Below, one piece after another: positions 24,801-37,795 of a stretch of 64,000 bases of DNA (its first letter is position 1; every line of letters starts with the position of its first letter). Below the pieces are notes generated by a model. The model did not search any database. It was not told the DNA's origin and was given only the letters and a program-made list of their open reading frames with translations. The DNA is from Pleodorina starrii (taxonomy: Eukaryota > Chlorophyta > Chlorophyceae > Chlamydomonadales > Volvocaceae): NCBI GenBank assembly GCA_030267565.1, contig BRXU01000043.1, positions 1 to 64,000 of the forward strand, given 5' to 3'. Made by a program: the position numbers and the translations under genes.

Positions 24801-27800
24801 GCGAGCGGGAAGTCGCAGCGGTTGGCGGCGATTCCAGGTAGGGAATATGGAATGGTCTGTCGGCCCAGCGTCATGGCAGTGAGCGGGCAGCTGGGCGGGA
24901 CTTTGGGCGCAGCGGGCCTGCCAGCGCGGCGGCAGTCACATGAGCAAGCGTGGGCGAGGAGCAGGTGTAAGCCGGGTTTGTGGTTTTCTGATATCGGTTG
25001 CTGCCTTCCGATCTTGTCTCGTTCAGTGATGGATGGATGGCTCCAACTCAACGGGGCGCCAAACCCTACAAGCAGCCGGCAGCCAGGGCGCGGCGCAGAG
25101 CAGAGCAGCGCAGCGGGAGCACTCCGCCCTGACTCGCGCTGGTCCAGCCAAGCCCTGCCGGGCCGAGTGGCTTGCATGACGGGCCTGTTGACTGGGCTGG
25201 AGGCGCCGAAGCTAGCGCTAACCCAAGCCGCTGCCCGACCCGAGCTCACGCTACCGGGCCTTGGGCAGCAGGGGCGGGCCCTTCCCACATTGAGATCCGG
25301 CGCGGTCCAGTCATTCGGGGTGTTAAAAGGCGGTGACACGGAGCCATGGGGATGCACAGGACGAGCGCGCGGCCTCACCCGCCAGGGGCCCCTCATTCCA
25401 CCCCTCTTTCAACCTAACCCTGCATCCCATGGAACCCTACAACACGCCTTCGGTGTCTTCTTACCTCGCCTCAACCCCTGCAACCCGCCCCCTTTCCCCG
25501 CCTACGCCTCCCGGGCCGATTTCTTTTTCCCCCGCCTGCGTTGCCTAGGCGATGCACGGCTTCATGACGGGCGAGACGCTGCTGGAGAACGCGCTGGCCA
25601 CCGGTCAGGTGATGAAGGTGGCCAACATGCGGCGATACCTGCGCCTCTACAAGACGGGTGCAGACGTGGCCATTCTGTACAAGAGCGAGGGCCGCTCGCC
25701 GGCGAGCGTCATGGTGCTGCCGCTGGTGGCGCCGGACGCGGCGCGGATCGGGGGCTTGTACGCCATCTCCAGGTGCGGGAGGAGAGAGAGCTGGACATGG
25801 GGCGGGGGTCCAGGACCGGGACCGGGACCAGGGGAGGTTGGTGCAGCACGAGCGGCTCCGGGGGCGGGGGCATGAGCCCCCCGCCCCTCATGCCGGGGCC
25901 AGGCATGAGCTGACAAAGAGGGTTATAGGAAACGGTGGAGCCAAATGGCAAGTCGACGGGCCGGGCTGGGAAGGGGGCCCGCATACTGGACGGCGGTGCA
26001 GCATGAGCGGCGGGCGTGGGAAGGTAACGGACGCAAGGTGGCGGCCGGGGGGACTGGGTACTGGGGGGTCGGGTTCGGGTGGTCATTGGAACCGGTCAGC
26101 TGCATCGCGCGGGAAGGAGCGCGTTTGTCGCCCGGGCGACAGGGGCAGGGCCGTTTGTTGCGCTGCGGGGGTTGTGGGTCGGAGCAGGAGGAACAAAAGC
26201 GTAAGATTGACCGGGGCTGGTTTCGGCCAGGTTTCCGCAGCAAAACAGTGGAGGCGACATCAATGGCATTTGCATTTCCTGCCCTGGCGCGAGTGGACTG
26301 GTGCGGGGTTCGAGGGGTGCGGGGCGCAGGCGGTGCGACACCGTGAGTAACGCGCGTCATCAACCCATCCTTCGCACCACGAGTTGCCATGCATTGACAA
26401 ACGGCGTCGGTGCATGGCCCTCCCCTCCCCGCAGGGCTCATCCATGCAAATTCACTCTTGAAGCCCCCCTCCCCGCCTAAACGTGGATACCCCCCCCCCT
26501 CCCCGCGATTGCACTCTTGATGTTCCCTCCTCCCCCAGGACCGCCACCGACTTCGGCATGGTCCGTCGCGAGCTGATGGACCTGGTGAAGCTGATGGTGC
26601 CCACACTGCAGCAGAAGCTGTACGCGGAGCTGTCGAAGAAGCTCATAGAAGTCAGCGAGGTGAGGGGGCTGGGGTGTGATTGGGAAGGGGAGGGGAGGGA
26701 AAGAGGCGGAGGGTGGGTGGGGAGGGGCGCGAGGAGGGGTAAGGATTGGCGATGTCGTCGTTGGGAGCCGTACGAGGTTTCCCGGCGGATGTTGGTCCAC
26801 ATCACGCCCGCGACTCGTCCGGAGTGAGGGACTCCCATGTGACACACTCGCACGACACGCTTGCCCTGTCAAGCCTCAGTGTCGCCACAGGTCACCTGCC
26901 CTCGCGGCGCGCATGCGGTCCCACCTTATTCCCCCTCATTTCCCCCTCTTTCCTTTCCCCGTTGCCGCCCCCTCACGCTCCCTCCCCTTTCAGAGCTGCA
27001 AGTTCGAGTGCCTGTCCGCCACCGGCAACACCGCCAAGGACGAGCTGGCCACGTCGGACAGCGCCACCCTGGAGTCCACCAAGGACCTGGTGCTGGGCAC
27101 CCGGCCGGAGAAGGACGCGCTCATTGCGGAGCTGCAGGAGCAGATACGCAGACAGCTGGCAAAGGTGAGGAGGGGAGGGGAGAGAGGGTTGGGGGGGGGG
27201 GGTAAGAGGAAAGAATACCGCAGCGAAGGGACGGAGACTGCGTTTGCGAGCGGACAAAGAACCTCTAGGCAATGCTTACCGAACGCAACTGTAATTTTAC
27301 CATGACCGGAGGAGGGTCGAAGTCAGTTCGGTCTCGCACTCACAATTTCAAAAGGGGGTTCCAAAAGGGGGTTCCGGACGGCGGTTGCGGCTGATCGATG
27401 GCTAGGGAGCAGGAGGGGAAGGGAAGGAAGGGGTTTGGTCGGTGTTCTGGAAAGGGGGGCTAACCGGGTCCTTGGCGGCCGGGCGCTGACATGTCATATC
27501 GGTCATGCTACTGCGAGAGATGGCCACGGGAACCGGGCTTTCAATTATGTGTGTGTACCCCTTTGTTTGGAGTGCCGTTCCTTTCTGCTGTCCAGTTGCA
27601 ATCAAGGACCCGTCCAGGACAGTGGCCCAGTGCCCCTGGACACCTTCCGAAACCAAGCTGATTGCCCCCAGTTCGTGTCTCCGTCCTGCCTTGATCCTCG
27701 CTGTTCGTTTGCAGAGGGAAAGGAACTTCTGCTAATTTACCGTTTACGGGCTCCGACATGACACACACATACATACTTTCTCTCACACACCGCCACCACC

Positions 27801-30800
27801 ACTACCCTCAGGTGTACAAGGGCCACCCCGACCCGGGGCCCAACAACATGCTCAAGGACCTGGAGGTGTACGACGAGCTGGGGCGCGGGGGGTACGGCAC
27901 CGTATACCGAGCGGTGAGGCCGAGTGGGGGCGACGCGTCGCGTAGCGGGGCGTACCTTGTCACACTTCCTGATAATGACGATGACGCAGCCGTCGGGGAA
28001 AAATGGGACTGGGCCCGATACCCTTGGACTGCAGGCGTGTCGTGGATAGCGGCCATGTGGGCTGATTAGTTGGATATGCGGAGAATCTGTGCAAACTATG
28101 CGAGAGGCAAAGTGCAGGAGGCGGGCAGGCAGCACTTTGGGATCCCCCTCTTACATCGATAACCAACACCTCAACACTACCCCCGTCTACCGTTCACGGG
28201 GCCACCGTGAATTGAGCCATGCCTATCCGTGAAGAGCGTAACTCCCCCATCCCCCCGACGCATTACAGTCCTAAACCCCATCCACCTCCCTCCCTGCCTC
28301 CCCCCAATCTGCTCCAGATCTACAAGGGCCAGCTGGCTGCTGTCAAGGTGGTTTGCGACCGCGATGTGGACAACGGCTCCCTCAACGGCGCACTGGAGCT
28401 GGCGCTGCTGACCTCCATCAGCCACCCCAACATCATTCAGATACACACCTACTACGCGGACGTGCCGCTCAACAGCATCAAGTTTGTGCGCGGACACAAC
28501 AATCCCACCAGCCAGCGGGAGCAGCAGGAGGCGGCGGCGGCAGCGGCAGCGGCGGGGGGAGGGGGACCGGGCGGCGCCGGGGGCGGGCCCGGCGGCAGCG
28601 GCAAGGAGGGCGGCAGCGGCAAGCTCAACCGGCCGGGAGAGCAGAACTGCCAGGTAGGGCGGTGGAGGAATGAGGGGGGGGGCGGGAAGTGAGGAAGGGG
28701 CGGAGTGGAGTGAACTGTAGGGCCGAGTTTGGGGAACGTGTGGGTTGGGTTGAGGGTTGGGTGCGGTGGTCAGGGGGCGGTATTTGTGGGATTGAGATGG
28801 GTTGGGGGATGTTCAGAGCGAGGGGACGCTCGACGGGACACGACACGACGAAGGCGGCAGCTTTTGGGGGCGAGGCGGGGCAGGAGCTGGGGACCTGGTG
28901 GGGATGGGTGCGTGCTGCAGCGCGAGGCCGCACGCTCTTTCGACATGATGCGGTCTCGTCATACGGCTTACGGGTGGATTGGATTGGACCCTCAGCCGCA
29001 CACCAGATCGATCGGACATGCTGCGAGCTGCTCTGTCCGCACCTGTACCAGGGTCCTGGTCCTCCGTCCTCTGTCTTGCACCCCATCCCGGTCCCAAGCA
29101 ACCGCAGTGTCAAGCGGCGCTCAGTCCCACTCACCCAGCCCATGCCCTCGCGCTCTCTCTCCCTCTCTCTCCGGCCCCACAATTCCTTACAGCATTTCAC
29201 TTTCCATCTCCCCTCGCCGGCTTGCCCACACGCCCGCGCACGCCCACACGCACTCACGGCCCTCCGCCACCCTCGCCCCCTCCCTTCCCCCCCCTGGGTT
29301 CCGGGTCCGTTCTTCCCTCCCCCCCCCCTGTCTCTCTCAGGTCCTTGTGATGGACTTTTGCGACATGGGCTCCCTGGCTGATGTGCTCAACACCAGCCTG
29401 CTGCGCCACCACGCGGGCAAGGTGGCCATGCCCGCCATCCTGCACTGCCTGCTGGAGGTGGCGTCAGCGCTGCACTACCTGCACTCGATAGGTGAGGCCG
29501 GGGCAGGGCGGAGGGGGCAGAGGAGGGCTGAGGGGGCAGAGGAGGGCTGGGGGGTAATTAAAACGGCCCGGGGCGAGGGAACGCAACGCAGTTACCTGGG
29601 ATATTACCTGAGGATTACCTGATATCTCCAGCAGAAGTAAAACGAGCGCGCGGCCGCGTCGCCGCCGACCAACCCCAGACAGACCGGCACACGACAGCAC
29701 GAGACCAACACAGACAAACAGTTCGGACATCACAAAAGGAACGATGGATTACTCACCTGCGCTCAGTGGAGGAAAGGAATCGGAAAGAAGCGAAGGAAAG
29801 GGCGTGAGGAACGGCAACGGGGAACGGCAATGTCAGCGAATCAAGGAGCGAGCAGGCAGGCAAGCAAGGCAAGACACACGGTAACCCACGAACGAGCTGG
29901 GGCGGCGACGCGGCGCAAAAGAGGGCGGGGTGGGAGAGCGTGGCAGAGAAGAAAGGGAGACGGAAGGGCAAAATGTACGACGGCAGGGCGGCGAAAGGCA
30001 GACAAGAAAGGGGAAAAGGGAAAGAGAATGGCAAGGAGAACGGTAAAGGGACAGCGACCGGATGCGGGAGGGACGGAATGCGGGGCAGGGGAGAGGGGCG
30101 AGGGGGCATGAGGGCATGGGCGAGGTCGAAGAGAGGGGAGGAACGACGCCAGGACGGAAGGGGCAGAGGCGATGCGATGCCGGCTGGCGAAGGTGGAATG
30201 GGGCGAAGATATGAGAAGTGCAAGGGAGCAGGGCGGGTCGAGAGAAGGGAAACCAGACGAAGAGGTGCAAAGGGCTGGGGGGGGAGTGGGCAAGGCGGGG
30301 CGGGGGGGCGAGGACGGGAGAGCGCGGCGTCGGGGGGGCCCTGCGCTGAGGGTGCATGGCGCACTGAAGACGCCGCTCCCTTGGGCGGGGTGGGGGTGAA
30401 GAGGAGGGGCGGCAAGGAAGAGTGCGTGGGGGCGCGCAGCGACGCAGCGGCCGTGTGGGGACCACAGGCGCGGGCGTCAACTTGCGTCCCACCTCCCACG
30501 TACCGGTAATTCGATACCCGGTGTGTTCGTGTGTGCTGCAGTGGCTCCTGGTCAGCCACCATCTACCCCTCTACCCGGAGCCCGCCACCCCCGCCCCCCA
30601 ATCCGCTCCTATGTCCCTAAATCGATCACCGTCCCACGCCGTCCTCGTTTTCCTTTCTGCATCACCCCACCCCCCCTGCCGCTCAGCCTGCTCTTTTGGG
30701 CTGTTCTCTTTACCCCCTCTGCTCCTCCCACCCGCCCGCCTTGCTCCCCGCTTGGCACCCAGGCATCGTGCACTACGACCTGAAGCCGGAGAACGTGCTG

Positions 30801-32446
30801 CTCAAGTCGTCCACCATTGACAGCAGGGGGTTCAACTGCAAGGTGGGGGCGCGAGGGCGGGGGCGGTGCGGGGGAACAGGGGGCTGGTCGTAGGGCGGCG
30901 GGGCTGGCCGGAGTAGCTAGTTGGAGCGGATGTCCCTGCGGGTGGGCGGGGACGGGAGCGGGCGATTGACACTGAAATGAGCTCACCCGGCGCGGAGGCG
31001 GCGGCTTGTGGGCATCGCCTCTCCGTCCCCCCCGCCCCCCGCACCCCGGGCTCCGGCCTATGCGTGGATAACCCTCCCTTCCGCCTGTGGACGAGCGCCA
31101 CACACACACACATACACATACACCACCCCCCGTCAACCTCTCCCGCTCCTTTCCCCCGCCCACCCACCCACCCACCCCCCCAGGTCGCCGACTTCGGTCT
31201 GTCCAACATTGTGTCTGACAACAGCTACTTCAACAAGCACGCCGAGGGGACCATCACCCACCTGGCGCCCGAGGCCATGCAGCCCAACGGGAAGCTCACC
31301 AAGGCGGTGGACGTGTACGCGGTGAGGGGGGGGGGGCTGGGGGGGGGGAGGTGGACAGGGCGAGGGCGCCTGCTCCTGGTCTCCTCCTACCGCTCATGGT
31401 TGGTTTTTTCTCATGGTCTGGCCTCTCTTGCTTATCTCTCATGCACACAAAGAGGGGAGAAGGGGAGAAGGGGCGGTCGTCCTTCGTTGGGGCCAGCCGT
31501 TGGCGGGTGCCTGAGGCTGCGTGAAGGGCCGTCCCGCCTCGCCCCGCTTTGTCACCTGCCACTCTTTCGCTCTCTTTTACTGTCTGCCTCGCTTCCTGGG
31601 TTGACCCATCCGCGCTGCCTTTCATGCCTGCCCACCCTGCCCTGCCCTGCCCTGCGCCACCCTGTCCGTCCGTGTTGTCAGTTCGGCATCATGATGTGGG
31701 AGCTGTACACGGGGCTGCGGCCGTACACCGGGTTCCGCACCATTGACGTGGCCGTCAAGGTGTCCAAGGAGGGGCTCCGGCCCGAGTTCCCCTCCTCCAC
31801 ACACCCCTCATTCAAGTGAGCACCAGGATATGGGCTGGGGGATTAGGATGTGTGTGTGTGTGTGGAGAGGGGTTAGCCTCCGCCCATCCGGCCTTCACGC
31901 ATGGGGCCACGGACGTTGGGGCCAAGGAAAGGAGGAAAGGGGACGGGGGGTCAGCGCCGCTTCAGGCCAGGGCTGTGGACTTGGGAGCAGGCGGGAGAGG
32001 AGCGGGATGGAGGGAAGGGAGGGGCAGGGCGGGCGCGATTGGGTCTGTGATGGACGCATGTGCCGCAGGGGCTCAGGGCTTCGAAGCACGGACTGACGTG
32101 CACCAGCACCGTCTTCACCACCGACCCATCCTCGCCCCTCTTGCCCCCGCACCCCCTCCTCTTCTCCACCCTCTAAAACCCTGTATACCCACCCTCCTTG
32201 CCCAACCCCCGCCCGCCCCTCCCGCCCGCACTCAGGGAGCTGGCCCAGCGGTGCTGGCAGGGCGACCGGCGGCTGCGTCCCACCTTCCGTCAGGTGATGG
32301 ACCGCATCCACGAGATGCTCAAGGACGCGGAGCTGATGGGCCGAGAGTCGCTGCTGACGCTCTCCAACTCGGCGGCCCGACTGCCGGTCTACCCTGAGTA
32401 TCTGCAGGACGCGGCCGACAGCGAGTTCCCGCTGCACATCCTGTAG
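21856..32446 (+). CDS. GAF-domain protein kinase with MGC N-terminus (913 aa)
   Basis: Fifteen exons: 21856-22209, 22288-22394, 22466-22783, 23015-23153, 24487-24642, 25549-25772, 26539-26659, 26994-27164, 27812-27913, 28318-28653, 29341-29491, 30763-30842, 31184-31321, 31682-31815 and 32236-32446, all in phase. The start MGCLLSTP suggests N-myristoylation/palmitoylation and membrane attachment; residues 10-118 are low complexity. A GAF-like domain lies at about 155-300 (FLAVPIKVGGQLVGVLNVAL) with a second GAF-like stretch at about 307-440. A charged, partly helical linker leads to the kinase domain, about 548-885. Kinase motifs: glycine loop LGRGGYG (553-559), K574 in AAVKV, E591, catalytic loop HYDLKPEN (730-737), DFG (756-758) and APE (781-783). 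The loop has Tyr where most kinases have Arg (HYD for HRD). An Ala/Gly-rich insert (about 630-672) sits between the N-lobe and the hinge. The kinase type looks closest to the algal TKL-like GAF kinases; ligand and substrate are unknown. Exon 1/2 junction is the least certain. Confidence 0.92.
23930..24014. other. Interleaved inverted repeats in kinase intron 4
   Basis: Two perfect inverted repeats are interleaved. The 11-bp arms ACGCTCCGTGG/CCACGGAGCGT lie at 23930-23940 and 23979-23989. The 17-bp arms GTGCTGCATGACAGGTG/CACCTGTCATGCAGCAC lie at 23950-23966 and 23998-24014. The order a-b-a'-b' is that of an H-type pseudoknot in RNA. It sits in the 1.3-kb intron between exons 4 and 5. Confidence 0.85.
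26443..26461 (+). repeat. Intron repeat family A copy (kinase intron 6)
   Basis: Contains AAATTCACTCTTGAAG followed by a C-rich tract leading to the acceptor at 26539. Other copies of the AAATTCACTCTTCAA core: 55061-55086 (VIT intron), 42764-42784 (aminotransferase-like intron 1), and complements at 8983-9010 and 8631-8650 (WD40 gene introns). All five are in the direction of their host gene. Confidence 0.8.
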
Positions 32447-32518
32447 GTGGCGAGGGAGGGTGCGGCGTCAGCAGGGGGGGAGGGGGGGACCTGGACCGGC
32501 CGGCCGGCGCAGCCCCCG

Positions 32519-32549
<31 letters not shown>

Positions 32550-35500
32550 GGTATTGCAGGCAGCAGCGGCAGGCCCCGGTTGCTGGCTGCGGAGGCGACG
32601 CGGTAAGCAGTGGAGGTGTCCGGAGGCATGCGGCGGCGGCGGCAGTGGCGGTGGCAGGCGCGGATCTCACCGAACGGACATGCGGAGGGGGGGTGGCGGC
32701 GTAGCCAGTGAGCTGCATGTGCCGCGTCGGCGTCGTCGTAGGCAGACGGCGTGAGGCAGGCAGGCGCCCGAGCTGTACAGCTGGGGCCTTCGCGCGGGTC
32801 TGCGGCTTCTTCCTCGTCACGGCCCGTGTCTCATCGCGGTTCGAATGCGGCTCCCCACCACCTGTGTTTGGTCGGTTGGTGCGTGATGCCCCTTGGTGGG
32901 TGCGTCTCTCCCGTGTCTGTCTTGCATCGCGCAGCAGGTAAGGCACACGCAGGTCTTTGTTGGACGCCGCCCGTCCGCTTGGGGTGGGTGGGTCCCGGCT
33001 TGGCAGCGCCGCCCGGCCGCCCGGTTTGCTGCCAGTTTGACGCTGCGTGGTACCGGTGACCGAGGCCGTGTGTTAGGGTGGGGCAGGAGCGTCCTTTCCG
33101 CAGAGGGGGCTGGCGAGTCAGCGGGCGAGGGCTGGCGGGGCAATGCACCGCCAAGGGGGTAATGCGTAGTGGCTGCAGGTGGTGGTGGTGGTGGTGACGC
33201 GGGGTGTTGTGGTGTTGTAGGTTGGTCTCGGGGTGCGGGTTACGTGTGACGTTTGAGACTTGAGAGCCGGGGAGAGAGAGGGGGAGGGGTAATGGACGGT
33301 GGGGCCGCACAGGGCCGTGCGTAGTACCTAACATGCTGTTGAGCGACTGCTGGACATTGGTGTCGTGACTGTTGGGGGACGTGCGGCCTGCAGGTGGACG
33401 CCGTTGGGGCCCATGCAGCCTCCGTCCACCTGGAGCCATCCATCTACCGGTCTGCCTCTCTGTCTATCTATCTATCTATCTATGTATCTATCTATCTATC
33501 TATCTATCTATCTACCTATCTACCATTCAGGCATCGCAACGCCGCGCTGTTTGGTTTGCTGTCGTCTTCGTTGCTGTTGTCGTGGTCGGGTGGTGGTGCT
33601 CCTGCTGTTGATGGTGGTGGTGGTGCTACTGCTGGTCTGATTGTTGCAGATCTGAGAGGTAGCAGGAACGTCCGGGGAACATGACAAAGACCACGTATCG
33701 GTACATGGGACTCCTGCCGACTAATACTGCACTGCAGTACTGCACTTTCGATGCAAGGGAGTTGTGACCTGGGAAGAGGAGGGCGGCCGCTGGCAGGCCC
33801 GGCCATCGGGGCCTCAGTGGGCCGCAAACCCGGGCGAGCCCGCAGGCTGTCTGGCTGGGCAGGCTCCCTGCCTGCCAGCCTACCTCACTGTTGCGCACGA
33901 CCAGCCTGCTGGGCTGGCTTGGCGGGCCGGACATACCTGTGGCGGACCACAGGTACTGCCGATCGTCGCGCGAATGACGGAATTCGGACCACAGACGGGC
34001 TGAGTGGAGGAGGGGGAAGGGGAGGGGGGGTGAAACGGCAAACGTGTCCTCACCAGCCGGCGCGAGTTGGCCTGTCCGCGTCTGCATGCGTGCCATCTAT
34101 CTATGTGCTGAGGGATGTTCGGTCTGCATGGTAAGCATCTATAGCCGCAGAGAGCTGGGGGCCGCGAGCCGCAGCGCACACCGCCCGCCTGGGGCGGGCG
34201 AAGCAGCGCCCTCCCCGCGTTGGACTCGGCTGCAGCCGCAGTTGCGTTGCGGATGGGGTGGGTTGACGTGGGAGTTGTGTGGGGGCGCGGGGTCGCGAGC
34301 GAACTGGGGGGGGTTCGTGGGGATGCTATCGTGTGTAGCAGCACCATCATCGGTGGCAGATGCTGTTGAGGCAGCGCTGTGTCACCATCATCGCGAAAGA
34401 ACGGTCGCAGCATTGGGGGGGGGGTGATCGGGGGCTGCATTGGGGGGAGGGGAGCTGAGCAGGCAGCAGCTGGGCGTGGGGCATGACGGCGTGGCGAAGT
34501 TCGGGTTGGGGGGTGGGGGCGCTGGGGCGTGTCTTCGGCAGTGTGGCCGGCTGCGTCAGGCCGGGGAGATTGTGCTTATGGAAATGGGTATTGCGCGCGT
34601 ATGGGTGCACGCGGGTGTTGCAAAGTTGGCTCACGGGGGGGTGCCGCGCACGCGTTTCCGTTCCCCGTCATGGCGCGCTTGTCGGGTCGGCTCCCCTAGG
34701 GGGTGGTCGGGGCGTGGGGGCTGGCGGGCGGGCTGTGTCGTCCTGCCTGCCCTCCTGCCGATGAAGCCTGCCAGCCTGCGCGGGCGTTTGCTTGCTGGGC
34801 CCGAGGCGCGCGGTGGGGGGGGGTTCACGGCCCGCTGGATCGGCGAATGGGTGTATTGCTCTGTAAGAGGAATGAATGCGAAATGGGCGCCGGTATGGGC
34901 GGAGGAGGGGCATCAGGCCCCATGGCCGAAGAGTTCGGGAATGCCAAGGATGGCGGGCGGATGGCTGACGGGGTACGGATCAAGAAGCGATTCGGGCGTC
35001 TCTACCTGCCGGGGCTGTTGGCTTGGGCTTCCGTGGGCGCAACCCGGGGCGTGGCCAGCGGACGACGGAGGGGAGGGGAGGGGCACGGGAGGAGTGGGGA
35101 AGAGATGTAAGGCGGCGACAGGTGCCGTTGTTTGGGATCCCTCCCTTTCGCTGGCCATGTCTCGTCGTTGCTACCCCGGCGCCGCGTGCGGTGTTGAAAC
35201 GGGCCCACGAATTGAGTCGGGCTGGAACCGCCACGTGCACACTTGCCAGAGAGCCTGGAGGTGATGCCGCGGCGGGGTGGGGTGGGGTGGGGTGCGTGTG
35301 GTCGGTGGTGGTGATGATGTTTGCGCGGGTCAAAGTACCATTCAGTGATCTAGGTATGTATGCATTGATCTATTCGCTTGTGTCGTTCCCGTGCGTCCAT
35401 CGCATTTCTCGATACAACACTGTACTTGTGCCCCTTCTGACGCGTGTGATGCACGGAGCCTGAAGGAGAGGGGGAAGAGGGTAGGGGGAGGTGGAGGCGG

Positions 35501-37795
35501 CAGGCATGAAACAGGCTGGGGTGTTGCATTGGGGTTTTCGATCGAAACACGAATCTGAATTATGATCAGTGCTCTTGGCGGGATAACGGGCTCGGCTCGG
35601 CGACGGGGCGGCCGACGGCTGCCCGTCGCTCGTGTGTGGCGTATCGGCCGCCGAGGGGGGCCGAGCGAAGGGGCATGTCGCGTTGTCATTTGATTGTGCG
35701 CGCTGGCCCGCCGGCAAGTGATCGACGCAGTGCCTTGCCTGGCTGAACTCCCTGCGCACGGTTTATTTAATTGGGCACTTAAAGATTCGATGCGCAATGT
35801 CAACAGTGTCAACAATGTCAACAGTTGGCCTTTTGGTTTCCCGGTCCCTTCCTCCCATTGTGGTACCGTATGATCTGGGACCGGCCGCAGTCCGCGGGGC
35901 CCTGGGGCCTCCAGTGCCGCAACGCAGTCCGGCCCGAGCTCACAGCCTCACAACACGGCGCCGCATTGGTGCGGTGACATCAATGCGCACATCGGGGGTG
36001 TACGGGTGTTGCGCACCACCCCTCATAGCGACGGGGCTCCAACAGGGCTCTTGAAGCAGCTGCAGCGGTGGTGGAGGTGGCTGTCATGGCTGACACGCGG
36101 TCCTGGCATCCGCGACCCAATGCGGCATCGCCGCTGGTAGCTGGCTGGCTGGCTGGGCATGGACACATCCTCCCGAAGCGCCCTTGATCCCTTGAGCCTG
36201 TCTGCGGCCACCTGGCCAGTCAGGGGAGAGTCGCTGGTTGCTCGTCGGCGCTGCGGGCTGCCCGTCAAGACGCCAACTCTTCGGGCTCACGGCTGGGAAT
36301 GTGTGTGTGTGTGTCGGGAGGTGCTGCATGCTCATCCTGACACCGGTGCACCAGCCTCGGGATGCGCTGTCCATTCGGCGAACCATTCCAAGACCACAAG
36401 GCATCCCCACGCACGTCCACGCACATCCACGCATGCGAAACGCCTGAACCGCAACGCCGGGTGGGCATCGCACTGCTCTCCCCCTTCCCCGCGAGCTCCT
36501 GCGCCAGACCGCGCCCGCGTGACAGCCCCACAGCTTCAGCCCTGGAGCCGGGCGCCGAGGCATCCACGGTTACTGCCCCTCCTGCTTACAAGCACACCCA
36601 CCCCCTGCGCCCCCCTCCGCCCCTCCTCCTCACTCAATCACCTCCTTACGCCGCACTCCCTTTCTCGGTCAGGGTGCGGCTGCCAGGCGTCTGTCCGCCG
36701 CCTCAATGTGCCGCTGTGGCTGGGCACTGCTGCCGCTGCCGCTGCCACAGCCCCACACAACCCCGAAGTGCCACTTGAGGGTCAAAGCCCTCCAGACGGA
36801 CACGCTCGCGCGCACACAGACGGCGGCTGGGCGGCACGAGCACAATCGACGGGCGCTGGCGGGACCGTCACAGAAACCAACATAGACAGCCGGGGGGCGG
36901 AAGGCCGGGGGTTGGGGCGTAGCGCGTCTCCTCTCCTCTCATCTTTTTTCTCTTCTCCCGCTGTGGGCGCCACGGAGGCCATTCGGGAAGGGGTTGCGGC
37001 CACACGCCAGAGTCTGGACCCGCTGCCTCCCTGCCTGCCTGCGTGTCAGCCATCGCACCCACCCCTCTCCCCTTTCCATGCACAGACCGAACCGCAAGCG
37101 CGGCCATCCAAAGGACTCCTCTCCCTCTCCCTCTCCGCCTCGGCCCTGGGACCGCCCTGCGCGCCCCTCTCCGCCTCCCACCTGCCCCCACGTTTGCAAA
37201 CGCATCGGCCCATCATGACTGCCCCCAGTTCCGCTCTTTGGGAGCCCCCAACACAATGGGGGGGAGGGGCCCCAGCCACGCCACTGCCTACGTAGCGCTG
37301 TAGGCTTCCCGTGCAGTCCTTGGGGCTCCGGCCCCTATCCCTAGTTCCCTATGGGCAACAATAGCTGTGCACATGTGGGGCTGCTCCTCCCTCCGCCCTC
37401 CCCCCTGGCAAGTCCCAACCTCCTGCGCAGAACAACACCTCGCGCCCCCGGCTTTTGCCACCACCACCACCACCACCACCACCACCACCAGCAGGGGCCA
37501 GCCCCGGCGGACGGGCCGGCCGCCAACGGACCAGCCTCCCCCCCTTGTTGCGACCCGCCATTTGTCAGAAGAGCACCAAGGCAACCGCGGTGGTGCCGCC
37601 CACCGGTGGGGTGGGGGGGTGGGGTGGGGGGGTGGGGGTCGGCGGCTTCCGGATCCAGCAAGAAAACCACCAGCACCACCACCGCCACCGCCACCGCCAC
37701 CGCACCCACTACCACTTCAACTACCGACACATCACCCCGCTTGGGGCTCAGCCTCCAGTGCCCTCCACCTCCACCTCCAGCCGCAGCCGCCCTTG
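32447..37795. other. 5.3-kb gene-poor region between convergent kinase and MAT1 genes
   Basis: It holds the 3' untranslated regions of the kinase gene (from the left) and MAT1 (from the right), plus sequence of unknown use. Several open frames of 100-380 codons exist on both strands, but they are Pro/Arg/Ser-rich shadows without domains or phase-consistent exons. Microsatellites include a TATC/CTAT run at about 33,463-33,522 and CAC triplets at about 37,455-37,492. A TGTAA candidate for MAT1 (complement) lies at 36587-36591. Confidence 0.5.
33463..33522. repeat. CTAT tetranucleotide microsatellite
   Basis: About 14 copies of CTAT/TATC with one or two substitutions (TATG, TACC) in the region after the kinase gene. 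Confidence 0.9.

Noticed and set aside
36159..37295. 378-codon plus-strand frame between the kinase and MAT1 genes
   Set aside because: Pro/Ser/Arg/His-rich with no domain and no exon-like neighbours; GC-rich non-coding DNA gives many such frames. It also overlaps the likely MAT1 3' region.
37455..37492. CAC triplet run considered as poly-His coding
   Set aside because: Lies downstream of the MAT1 stop on the other strand with no supported gene; treated as a microsatellite.
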